Part shown: positions 1-5,269 of the stretch, piece after piece
Layout of the letters: each line of letters begins with the position of its first letter
Numbering within the stretch: the stretch's first letter is position 1
Assembly (NCBI GenBank): GCA_023410975.1
Contig: JAEYPG010000072.1
Location: 1 to 6,658 of the forward strand
Direction of reading: 5' to 3'
Length of the DNA: 6,658 bases
Source: Pseudomonadota bacterium
GTDB taxonomy: Bacteria; Pseudomonadota; Gammaproteobacteria; Burkholderiales; Burkholderiaceae_C
Notes under the pieces: model-generated
The model's database searches: none
What the model was told of the DNA's origin: nothing
What the model saw: only the letters and a program-made list of their open reading frames with translations
Made by a program: the position numbers and the translations under genes

Positions 1-87
1 TATTTGAGCCAGAACCGGATTGGTAAAAAATGTCAGCAGACCCGCCGACAGCGCGGCGAGAAAACGGATCGGACCTTGATTTTTCAT
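1..87 (-). CDS. N-terminus of a secreted protein (partial)
   Basis: An ATG at 87 (minus strand) opens a frame that runs off the left edge after 29 codons. The peptide begins MKNQGPIRFL, continues with a hydrophobic stretch (about residues 9-21), and ends NPVLAQI. This is a classic Sec signal peptide: a charged N-region (K2, R8), a hydrophobic core, and a V-L-A signal-peptidase I site with cleavage expected after A27. The product is therefore probably periplasmic or in the outer membrane. Only the signal peptide is visible, so its function cannot be named. The ribosome site is weak (GAG about 12 bases upstream of the ATG). A hairpin with a T tract ends 20 bases before the start, so either the promoter lies upstream and transcripts read through it, or the hairpin ends the methyltransferase transcript and a promoter overlaps it. 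Confidence 0.62.
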   Translation of the reverse strand, partial: MKNQGPIRFLAALSAGLLTFFTNPVLAQI

Positions 88-107
88 TGAAGCGTCACTC
101 AGGATGT

Positions 108-128
108 AAAAAAACCCGCTGCACCGGG
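108..128 (-). terminator. Rho-independent terminator-like hairpin
   Basis: Read on the minus strand, CCCG (128-125), a six-base loop and CGGG (118-115) are followed directly by seven T residues (114-108). A GC stem plus U tract is the form of an intrinsic terminator, though the strict stem is only 4 bp, extendable by a G-U pair. It lies 135 bases past the methyltransferase stop and 20 bases before the start of the secreted-protein gene on the same strand. It could terminate the first gene or attenuate the second. Confidence 0.5.
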
Positions 129-188
129 CCGCGGACAGCAAAAAGGAAGCCTGTTCTACACCTTCCGGAAACCACCCTGCAGATGCAC

Positions 189-226
189 ACGGCACCCATC
201 AGAGGGTCCATCATCCCGGGTGCCGT
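189..226. repeat. Perfect 9-bp inverted repeat
   Basis: ACGGCACCC (189-197) and GGGTGCCGT (218-226) are exact reverse complements separated by 20 bases. The repeat lies in the gap between the methyltransferase stop and the secreted-protein start. In minus-strand RNA it would form a stable stem-loop, either in the 3' end of the methyltransferase message or in the leader of the next gene. No T tract follows it, so it is not an intrinsic terminator. I do not recognise it as a known riboswitch. Confidence 0.5.
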
Positions 227-263
227 ATAACGCTGCTGACTGCCCCTGCCGGAGCCTTGTATC

Positions 264-1097
264 TCATTGCCAGGCGCCCGGCGGTGTCGAGGGGGGCATC
301 CTCGTCGCCGTGGCGATATGGGCTCGCATTTCAAAGGCGACGGCGCCGGATGGCTCCAGATAAGGTGCGAGAACCTGTTCCGCCTCGTACAGGATCCGGC
401 TGATCCGGTTTTCGTCCAGGTCCACCCCCATGACCGGCAGCCAGCCGCGAAGATCGGCCTCGACCATCGTCCGGATACTTGGAAACTGTGCCATTTCAGT
501 TTCGGTCCGAACCATGACCAAATCCGCCCCGGCCATGGTGAGCAATTCGGACAAACGCGCCGAATCGCCCAGCGTGAAAGGCGAGCGCAGTGCATCGGCC
601 GCCTGCCGGCCGGCAAGCCGCTCCAGCAGCGCCACCAGAGCCGCATAGGCGGGAATATGTTCCAGCGCATCCCATACGACCACGAGCAGCTGGCCTTGGG
701 GTACGAGAACGCGCAGCATTTCGCGCAGGGCCTGGAGGCGGTCGGTGAAGAACATCAGGCCGAACTGGCTCACCACGGCATCGAAGGTTTCATCCACAAA
801 TGGAATGGACTCGGCCACGCCGTGCTTCCACCGAATGCCGGGCGCAAGCTCCGCCGCCACGCCCAGCATGCCGGGATGGGGATCCAAACCGACGACCGAA
901 GCATTCGGTCCGGCATGCCTGTGAATTTCACGGGCCAGTATGCCTGTGCCGCAGCCCACGTCCAGCACACGAAGACCCGGCTTGATTTGCAAGGCATCGA
1001 TGGTCCGGTACACCCAGGGCTGGAACAATGCCGGCACGAATACCAGCTCATAAGCCCAAGCGGCGTCCAATTGAACTTGCGATGCGGACTGGGCCAT
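264..1097 (-). CDS. Class I SAM-dependent methyltransferase
   Basis: A 277-residue cytoplasmic protein with a Rossmann-fold methyltransferase domain of the UbiE/Methyltransf_11 kind. Motif I, VLDVGCGTG, is at residues 44-52. The acidic residue that usually contacts the SAM ribose is D72 in GLDPHPGML. The post-motif II strand VVSQFGLMFF is at about 108-117, followed by the conserved helix and strand LREMLRVLVPQGQLLVVVWD (124-143). The C-terminal third (about 205-265) resembles the substrate-side region of generic UbiE-like methyltransferases, so the substrate cannot be read from sequence. I chose the ATG at 1097 because GGGAG precedes it by about six bases and the protein then begins MAQSASQVQLDAAW. 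Starts at 1133 or 1160 would add residues with no family resemblance. GC (about 62% in sampled lines) is lower than in the phenol operon, from which it diverges. A link to phenol metabolism is not shown. Confidence 0.85.
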   Translation of the reverse strand: MAQSASQVQLDAAWAYELVFVPALFQPWVYRTIDALQIKPGLRVLDVGCGTGILAREIHRHAGPNASVVGLDPHPGMLGVAAELAPGIRWKHGVAESIPFVDETFDAVVSQFGLMFFTDRLQALREMLRVLVPQGQLLVVVWDALEHIPAYAALVALLERLAGRQAADALRSPFTLGDSARLSELLTMAGADLVMVRTETEMAQFPSIRTMVEADLRGWLPVMGVDLDENRISRILYEAEQVLAPYLEPSGAVAFEMRAHIATATRMPPSTPPGAWQ

Positions 1098-1199
1098 GCA
1101 CTTCTCCCAGCAGCCGGCCGACCCACGCACCATGTGGGAGCATCCGGCTGGCCCCGCCATTTATTGCAAGCGAGGCTGAATAAATAATGGATTAATTAA

Positions 1200-1227
1200 G
1201 TATTATCCTGTGAGACCATGATTTCAA
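1200..1227 (-). promoter_or_regulatory. Candidate sigma-70 promoter for the methyltransferase
   Basis: On the minus strand, TTGAAA (1227-1222, five of six to the -35 consensus) is followed after 16 bases by TAATAC (1205-1200), a poor -10 box. An overlapping GATAAT would be a better -10 but leaves only a 14-base spacer. It would give a leader of roughly 95 bases before the ATG at 1097. AT-rich DNA produces such matches by chance, so this is tentative. Confidence 0.22.
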
Positions 1228-1303
1228 GATGTTTTGATGAAATTTGCGTTGCAGAGGACACAAAATAGAATCCGAACAATGCAAATACATCTTAAAACTT
1301 ACA

Positions 1304-1319
1304 TTAATAATATGATCAA
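1304..1319 (+). promoter_or_regulatory. Upstream activator site 1 (DmpR/XylR-like)
   Basis: TTAATAATATGATCAA matches the palindromic site TTGATCAATTGATCAA, as I recall it for DmpR/XylR-family activators, at 12 of 16 positions. The right half TGATCAA is intact and the left half is degenerate. Its centre is 31 bp (three helical turns) from the centre of the second site, the arrangement known for paired enhancer sites at dmp and xyl promoters. It lies about 132 bp upstream of the predicted transcription start. Confidence 0.5.
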
Positions 1320-1334
1320 AGTATGTGCTTGCTT

Positions 1335-1350
1335 TTGATCATTTGAGCAT
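1335..1350 (+). promoter_or_regulatory. Upstream activator site 2 (DmpR/XylR-like)
   Basis: TTGATCATTTGAGCAT matches TTGATCAATTGATCAA at 13 of 16 positions, with the left half TTGATCA intact. Its centre is about 101 bp upstream of the predicted transcription start. With the weaker site at 1304-1319 it forms a pair suited to oligomer binding by an NtrC-family, phenol-responsive activator. The activator itself is not encoded in this window. Confidence 0.6.
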
Positions 1351-1397
1351 GCGGGTAAACCCAGGCTTTCAGCCGCCGTTTCCTCCACGGCCAGCAA

Positions 1398-1410
1398 AAT
1401 CAACGACTTA
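1398..1410 (+). promoter_or_regulatory. Putative IHF-binding site
   Basis: AATCAACGACTTA fits the IHF consensus WATCAANNNNTTR at every defined position. It lies between the activator sites and the -24 element, where IHF-induced bending is known to help DmpR/XylR-type enhancers contact sigma-54 polymerase. It sits only seven bases from the -24 element, closer than in the classical Pu promoter, so it might compete with the upstream edge of polymerase. Confidence 0.45.
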
Positions 1411-1417
1411 GCTCGCC

Positions 1418-1432
1418 TGGCACACCCTCTGC
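1418..1432 (+). promoter_or_regulatory. Sigma-54 (-24/-12) promoter of the phenol operon
   Basis: TGGCACACCCTCTGC has the -24 element TGGCAC (1418-1423) and the -12 core TGC (1430-1432). The GG and GC dinucleotides have the fixed spacing of the consensus TGGCACGNNNNTTGCW, and the only core departure is C for the first T of TTGC. Transcription should start near 1444, giving a leader of about 42 bases before dmpK. Together with the upstream activator pair and IHF site this is the architecture known for DmpR-controlled phenol operons. Confidence 0.75.
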
Positions 1433-1485
1433 GTTATTCAGTCCACCCGCGCCTCCGGCGCATCCCGAACAGGTGGATTGAACAA

Positions 1486-1764
1486 ATGCCCTTCCCTCCT
1501 TTTCCAGACGCCGCCCTGGCCGCGCCACGGGCCGCCGGTCCCAGCGCCCATGTCACCGCCACCCTGGCCGACCGCTTCATCGAGTTCGAGTTCGTGCTGG
1601 GCGATCCGGACCTGGCGGTGGAACTGGTGCTGACGGGCGACCAGTTCACCGAGTTCTGCCACGCCCAGCGCGTGACGCGCATGGAGGTGGCGCCCGAGGC
1701 CCGGGCCGGCTGGGAGCGCTTGCGCCGGCGCATGGAACTCCCCTTTCCCGCCATCGCGTCCTGA
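1486..1764 (+). CDS. dmpK: Phenol hydroxylase assembly protein DmpK
   Basis: This 92-residue protein has the length known for DmpK/PoxA-type proteins and the family core: RFIEFEFVLGDP at 30-41, ELVL at 46-49 and FTEFC at 54-58. In the characterised system DmpK is not part of the catalytic complex. It binds the oxygenase and helps convert the inactive apo-enzyme to the active form, probably by aiding iron incorporation. The first about 25 residues are Ala/Pro-rich and look unstructured. It is the first gene of the operon, about 42 bases from the predicted transcription start. Its ribosome site is poor (AGGTGG about ten bases upstream), unlike the strong AGGAG before dmpL, dmpN, dmpO and dmpP, which would suit a factor needed in small amounts. 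Confidence 0.88.
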   Translation: MPFPPFPDAALAAPRAAGPSAHVTATLADRFIEFEFVLGDPDLAVELVLTGDQFTEFCHAQRVTRMEVAPEARAGWERLRRRMELPFPAIAS

Positions 1765-1794
1765 GGCGCGGACACCCCTCCCACAACCACCACG

Positions 1795-1809
1795 CGCAGG
1801 AGACAAGCC
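1795..1809 (+). promoter_or_regulatory. dmpL ribosome-binding leader, copy 1 of a 15-base repeat
   Basis: CGCAGGAGACAAGCC directly precedes the GTG start of dmpL. The same 15 bases directly precede the ATG of dmpN (3209-3223). It contains AGGAG with about seven bases to the start codon. It decides the GTG start for dmpL. Confidence 0.7.
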
Positions 1810-2811
1810 GTGCAAGTCGATATCCAGACCACCAGCATCAAGCCGATCCGACACACCTTCTCGTTCATCGCCCGGCGCCTGGGCGCCGACAAGCCCGCCT
1901 CGCGCTACCAGGAAGCCACGCTGGACATGCAGCCGGAGGTGAACTTCCACTACCGGCCGCTGTGGCAGCCCGAGTACGCGCTGTACGACAAGCGCCGCAC
2001 GGCCGTGCGCATGGCCGACTGGTACGCCTTCAAGGACCCGCGCCAGTACTACTACGGCACTTACGCCATGGCCCGCGCCCGCCAGCAGGACGCGGCGGAG
2101 AAGCAGTTCGACTTCGTGGAGAAGCGCGGGCTGCTGGCCGCGTGCGACGAAGGCACGCGTGCGCTGATCGCCGAGGTGCTGGTGCCGCTGCGCCACGCCG
2201 AATGGGGCGCCAACATGAACAACGGCTACGTGACGGCCTATGGCTGGGGCGCGGCCATCACCCAGGCCACCATGTTCGCCACCATGGACCGCCTGGCCCT
2301 GGCGCAGATGCTCTCGCGCATCGGCCTGGCACTGGACGGCAGCAGCGGCACGTCGCTCGCCGCCGCCAGGCAGCAGTGGCTGCAGGCGCCGCACTGGCAG
2401 GGCGTGCGCCGCGTGATGGAAAACCTCTTCGTCACCCGCGACTGGTTCGAGCTGCTGGTGGCGCAGAACCTGGTGCTTGACGGGCTGCTGCTGCCGCTGG
2501 CTTTCGGCCCCGTCGAAGCGGCGCTGAACCCGCGCACCGGCAACGCCCTGGCCATGGCCACCGGCTTCATCGCCGAGTGGATGGAGGAACACGCGCGCTG
2601 GGTGGACGCCACCGTCAAGACCGCCGCGCAGGAATCGCCGCACAACGCGGCGCTGCTGTCCCAGTGGGCGCAGCTGTGGCGCGACGAGGTGCTGTGCGCG
2701 CTGAAGCCGCTGGCCCGCCATGCGCTGGGCGAGGGCGACGGCGACGCGGCACTGGAAGCCGTCGCGCGCGACTTCGAGGCGCGTGCCGGGCGCATCGGCC
2801 TCGCCCTGTGA
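1810..2811 (+). CDS. dmpL: Phenol hydroxylase oxygenase beta subunit DmpL
   Basis: A 333-residue protein matching the beta (small structural) subunit of the phenol hydroxylase oxygenase, close to the family's roughly 330 residues. It has a ferritin-like all-helical fold related to the alpha subunit but binds no iron. It packs with DmpN and DmpO in an (alpha-beta-gamma)2 complex in the cytoplasm. Visible family features are the N-terminal arm with NFHYRPLWQPE (45-55), the aromatic DPRQYYYGTY (76-85), PLRHAEWGANMNNGYVTAYG (126-145) and the helix with FVTRDWFELLVAQNLVLDG (207-225). No pair of EXXH iron motifs is present, as expected. The start is a GTG with a strong AGGAG site, 45 bases after dmpK. 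A 102-base gap with a hairpin repeat separates it from dmpM. Confidence 0.92.
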   Translation: MQVDIQTTSIKPIRHTFSFIARRLGADKPASRYQEATLDMQPEVNFHYRPLWQPEYALYDKRRTAVRMADWYAFKDPRQYYYGTYAMARARQQDAAEKQFDFVEKRGLLAACDEGTRALIAEVLVPLRHAEWGANMNNGYVTAYGWGAAITQATMFATMDRLALAQMLSRIGLALDGSSGTSLAAARQQWLQAPHWQGVRRVMENLFVTRDWFELLVAQNLVLDGLLLPLAFGPVEAALNPRTGNALAMATGFIAEWMEEHARWVDATVKTAAQESPHNAALLSQWAQLWRDEVLCALKPLARHALGEGDGDAALEAVARDFEARAGRIGLAL

Positions 2812-2835
2812 CCCGCCGCAATCCCGCTTCATTTC

Positions 2836-2876
2836 CCCGTTCGCCCTGAGCTTGTCGAAGGTCCAGCCCGAACGGG
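2836..2876. repeat. Dispersed hairpin repeat between dmpL and dmpM
   Basis: CCCGTTCG (2836-2843) and CGAACGGG (2869-2876) form a perfect 8-bp stem around a core containing CCTGAGCTTGTCGAAGG (2845-2861). From general knowledge, this TGAGCTTGTCGAAGG-type element is a short dispersed repeat common in many proteobacterial genomes, usually intergenic and often giving spurious peptides such as LSLSKG. Here it fills much of the gap between two co-transcribed genes. No U tract follows, so it is unlikely to be an intrinsic terminator. It may affect message stability. Confidence 0.72.
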
Positions 2877-2913
2877 ACAGCCACCGACCAGCCATCAACG
2901 AAGAGATACCCAC

Positions 2914-3195
2914 ATGACCGCCCTCCCCGTCTTCATCGCCCTGCAGGCCAACGACGACACGCGTCCCATCGTCGAGGCCATCGCGGGCGACAACCCGCAT
3001 GCCAGCGTCAACGATTTCCCGGCCATGGTGAAGATCGACGCGCCCGGCCACCTCGTCATCCGCCGCAGCTCCATCGAGGCCCTGCTGGGCCGGCCCTGGG
3101 ACGTGCAGGAACTGCATCTCAACCTGGTCTCGCTCTCCGGAAACATCGAGGAGAGCGACGACGAGTTCCGCCTGTGCCGCGGCCAGAACCGCTGA
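2914..3195 (+). CDS. dmpM: Phenol hydroxylase effector protein DmpM
   Basis: A 93-residue, cofactor-free regulatory component of the MmoB/DmpM family, near the usual 90 residues. It binds the oxygenase close to the diiron site and is needed for efficient coupling of electron supply to hydroxylation. Family signatures include VFIALQANDDTRPIVEAI (6-23), DNPHASVNDFPAMVKID (26-42), LVIRRSSIEALLGRPWDVQE (47-66) and the acidic C-terminal part NIEESDDEF (77-85). The ATG at 2914 has a moderate site, GAAGAGA, about eight bases upstream. It lies 102 bases after dmpL, the widest gap in the operon and home to the hairpin repeat, and 28 bases before dmpN. The effector is known to inhibit when in excess, so its output relative to L and N should matter. 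Confidence 0.92.
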   Translation: MTALPVFIALQANDDTRPIVEAIAGDNPHASVNDFPAMVKIDAPGHLVIRRSSIEALLGRPWDVQELHLNLVSLSGNIEESDDEFRLCRGQNR

Positions 3196-3208
3196 CACCG
3201 CAACCCTA

Positions 3209-3223
3209 CGCAGGAGACAAGCC
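3209..3223 (+). promoter_or_regulatory. dmpN ribosome-binding leader, copy 2 of a 15-base repeat
   Basis: CGCAGGAGACAAGCC is identical to 1795-1809 before dmpL and directly precedes the dmpN ATG. Matched initiation sites on the alpha and beta subunits, needed in equal amounts, would favour balanced synthesis. That functional link is inference. Confidence 0.7.
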
Positions 3224-4819
3224 ATGACCGCCACGACCAATGCCGCCGCCCGCACGAAGCGCCTGGGCATCAAGGAAAAGTATGCGCTGCTGACGCGCGA
3301 CCTGGGCTGGGAGACGAGCTACCAGGCCATGGACGACGTGTTCCCCTACGACAAGTTCGAGGGCATCGTCATCCACGACTGGGACAAGTGGGAGGACCCC
3401 TTCCGCCTCACCATGGACGCCTACTGGAAGTTCCAGGGCGAGAAGGAGAAGAAGCTCTACGCCATCATCGATGCCTTCGCGCAGAACAACGGCCAGTTCA
3501 ACGTCACGGACGCGCGCTACCTCAACGCGCTGAAGCTGTTCCTCACGGGCGTGTCGCCGCTGGAGTACGCCGCGCACCGCGGCTACGCGATGCTGGGCCG
3601 CAACCTGCGCGGCGTGGGCCCGCGCATCGCCAGCCAGATGCAGGCCATCGACGAGCTTCGGCACGCGCAGACGCAGGTCCACACCATCAGCCACTACAAC
3701 AAGTACTTCAACGGCCTGCACGACTTCCACCACATGCACGACCGCGTGTGGTACCTGTCGGTGCCCAAGAGCTACTTCGACGACGCGATGAGCGCCGGGC
3801 CCTTCGAGTTCATTACCGCGATCTCGTTCTCCTTCGAGTACGTGCTGACGAACCTGCTGTTCATGCCCTTCATGAGCGGCGCCGCCTTCAACGGCGACAT
3901 GGCCACCGTCACCTTCGGCTTCTCGGCGCAGAGCGACGAGTCGCGCCACATGACGCTGGGCCTGGAGGTGGTGAAGTTCATGCTGGAGCAGGACCCGGCC
4001 AACCTGCCCATCGTGCAGAAGTGGGTGGACAAGTGGTTCTGGCGCGGCTACCGGCTGCTCACGCTGGTGTCGATGATGATGGACTACATGCTGCCCAAGC
4101 GCGTGATGAGCTGGGCCGAGGCCTGGGAGATCTATTTCGAGCAGAACGGCGGCGCGCTGTTCCAGGACCTGGCCCGCTACGGCGTGAGGATGCCCAAGCA
4201 CCACGAGGTCGCGGCCAAGGAGAAGGACCGCCTCTCGCACATCGCCTGGGGCATCTTCTACAACTACACCCAGGCCGCGGCGATCCACACCTGGGTGCCG
4301 GAGAAGGACGAGCTGGACTGGCTGTCCAGGAAGTACCCGGCCACCTTCGACGCGCTCTACCGCCCGCGCCTGGAGCACTGGGACGCGCTGGAAAAGGCAG
4401 GCCAACGCTGGGTGAACGACGCGCTGCCCATGCTGTGCCAGGTGTGCCAGATCCCCATGGCCTTCACCGAGCCGGACGACCCCACGCGCATCTGCCAGCG
4501 CGAATCGAGCTACCACGGCATGAAGTTCCACTTCTGCTCGGACGGCTGCAAGGACGTGTTCGACGGCGAGCCCGAGAAGTACGTGCAGGCCTGGTTGCCG
4601 GTGCACCAGATCTACCAGGGCAACTGCTTCCCCGAAGGCGCCGACCCCACCGCGCCCGGCTTCGAGCCGCTGGCCGAGGTGCTGCGCTACTACGGCATCC
4701 AGCCGGGGCAGGACGGCGGGGAGTTCAAGCACTCGCCGGACCAGCGCAACTGGGATCGCTGGACCGGCCGTGAGCCGAATGCGCTCGCACCCGCTGCAGC
4801 CACCACCCCGTCGGCCTGA
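3224..4819 (+). CDS. dmpN: Phenol hydroxylase diiron alpha subunit DmpN
   Basis: The catalytic subunit (531 residues) of a soluble diiron monooxygenase that converts phenol and O2 to catechol. The carboxylate-bridged diiron site is complete: E114 (SPLEYAAHRG), E144 and H147 (DELRH), E205 (SFEYVLTN), and E239 and H242 (DESRH), the two E-x-x-H motifs lying in a four-helix bundle. A C-terminal YHS-type segment (about 402-450) has C405, C408, C438 and C442. In a related phenol hydroxylase structure such cysteines bind zinc, as I recall. The family is about 515 residues long; the excess is mainly an Ala/Pro/Thr-rich tail (about 521-531). All six iron ligands and all four cysteines are present, so nothing suggests inactivity. 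It starts 28 bases after dmpM behind a strong AGGAG site. Two GC hairpins follow before dmpO. Toluene or benzene hydroxylation as side activities cannot be judged. Confidence 0.95.
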   Translation: MTATTNAAARTKRLGIKEKYALLTRDLGWETSYQAMDDVFPYDKFEGIVIHDWDKWEDPFRLTMDAYWKFQGEKEKKLYAIIDAFAQNNGQFNVTDARYLNALKLFLTGVSPLEYAAHRGYAMLGRNLRGVGPRIASQMQAIDELRHAQTQVHTISHYNKYFNGLHDFHHMHDRVWYLSVPKSYFDDAMSAGPFEFITAISFSFEYVLTNLLFMPFMSGAAFNGDMATVTFGFSAQSDESRHMTLGLEVVKFMLEQDPANLPIVQKWVDKWFWRGYRLLTLVSMMMDYMLPKRVMSWAEAWEIYFEQNGGALFQDLARYGVRMPKHHEVAAKEKDRLSHIAWGIFYNYTQAAAIHTWVPEKDELDWLSRKYPATFDALYRPRLEHWDALEKAGQRWVNDALPMLCQVCQIPMAFTEPDDPTRICQRESSYHGMKFHFCSDGCKDVFDGEPEKYVQAWLPVHQIYQGNCFPEGADPTAPGFEPLAEVLRYYGIQPGQDGGEFKHSPDQRNWDRWTGREPNALAPAAATTPSA

Positions 4820-4840
4820 ACCCCAGCCCTTCCTTGTGAC

Positions 4841-4861
4841 CCCCCGGCCAAGCACCGGGGG
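4841..4861. repeat. GC-rich hairpin 1 between dmpN and dmpO
   Basis: CCCCCGG (4841-4847) and CCGGGGG (4855-4861) form a perfect 7-bp all-GC stem with a seven-base loop, 21 bases after the dmpN stop. No T tract follows on either strand, so it is probably a message-structure element rather than an intrinsic terminator. Confidence 0.55.
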
Positions 4862-4866
4862 AAGCC

Positions 4867-4879
4867 GCGGCATTGCCGC
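4867..4879. repeat. Small hairpin 2 just before the dmpO ribosome site
   Basis: GCGGC (4867-4871), loop ATT and GCCGC (4875-4879) make a 5-bp stem ending immediately before the CAGGAGAC ribosome site of dmpO. Its position could hinder or tune dmpO initiation. Short GC stems are common in such DNA, so this is weaker than the neighbouring hairpin. Confidence 0.35.
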
Positions 4880-4892
4880 CAGGAGACCTCTC

Positions 4893-5255
4893 ATGCCCGT
4901 CATCGCCCTGAACCCCGACTACCGCGGCGACCTCGCCGATGCCGAAGACCGCTTCCACGGCCAGCGGCTGCTCTACATCGGCTGGGACGACCACCTGCTG
5001 TTCTGCTCGCCCGTGTGCGTGCCGGTGGCGCCGTCCATGACCTTCGGCGCGCTGGTCGACCAGCTGCTGCCCGGCATCTACGGCAGCCATCCCGACTTCG
5101 CCGCCATCGACTGGCGCCACGTGCAGTGGCGCCACGGCAGCGAGGCCTTCACGCCCGACCTGGCCCGCTCACTGGCCGACAACGGCCTGGTCCACAAGTC
5201 CAGCATCACCCTGCGCACGCCGGGCCTCTCGGGCCTGGGCGGCTCGCACAACTGA
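4893..5255 (+). CDS. dmpO: Phenol hydroxylase gamma subunit DmpO
   Basis: A 120-residue protein matching the gamma subunit (about 119 residues) that completes the DmpL-N-O oxygenase. It has no cofactor motif; it packs on the outside of the complex and is needed for activity in vivo. Family features are RLLYIGWDDHLLFCSP (25-40), the MTFGALVDQLLPGIYGSHPDF stretch (49-69) followed by AAIDW, and a C-terminal region ending LVHKSSITLRTPGL (99-112). The ATG at 4893 follows AGGAG by seven bases. An upstream in-frame ATG at 4770 lies inside dmpN and would add a Pro/Arg-rich stretch with no family match, so I reject it. It lies 73 bases after dmpN, with hairpins between, and 14 bases before dmpP. Confidence 0.9.
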   Translation: MPVIALNPDYRGDLADAEDRFHGQRLLYIGWDDHLLFCSPVCVPVAPSMTFGALVDQLLPGIYGSHPDFAAIDWRHVQWRHGSEAFTPDLARSLADNGLVHKSSITLRTPGLSGLGGSHN

Positions 5256-5269
5256 GCAGGAGCCGCGCC

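Larger units (their letters stand above)
1098..1485. other. Divergent AT-rich intergenic region
   Basis: This 388-base stretch separates the divergent methyltransferase and dmpK genes and holds no convincing coding frame. GC falls to 36 of 120 bases (30%) over 1201-1320, while sampled operon lines exceed 65%. The right half holds the phenol operon's control sites, listed separately. The left half must hold the methyltransferase promoter. AT-rich DNA here suits bending between enhancer and promoter. Confidence 0.8.

Noticed and set aside
30..230. A 66-codon plus-strand frame at the left edge
   Set aside because: No ribosome site and no recognisable features, and it overlaps the minus-strand signal-peptide gene and the terminator-like hairpin.
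267..1187. A 306-codon plus-strand frame opposite the methyltransferase
   Set aside because: The minus-strand frame has motif I VLDVGCGTG and a coherent methyltransferase sequence. The plus-strand product has none.
1234..1249. A third activator-like site, TTGATGAAATTTGCGT
   Set aside because: It matches the DmpR/XylR palindrome at only about half its positions and is not spaced by whole helical turns from the paired sites.
1438..3273. A 611-codon open frame on the minus strand across dmpK, dmpL and dmpM
   Set aside because: It is antisense to three recognisable genes. G/C-biased third positions remove stop codons from the opposite strand, and the translation is low-complexity His/Arg/Val/Gly-rich with no family features.
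3206..4903. A 565-codon open frame on the minus strand across dmpN
   Set aside because: Same cause: an antisense shadow of dmpN, whose six iron ligands and YHS cysteines prove the plus-strand frame.
5015..5269. Longer in-frame upstream start for dmpP
   Set aside because: It would overlap dmpO by about 240 bases and add an Arg/Pro-rich stretch absent from the family. The ATG at 5270 has a strong ribosome site.
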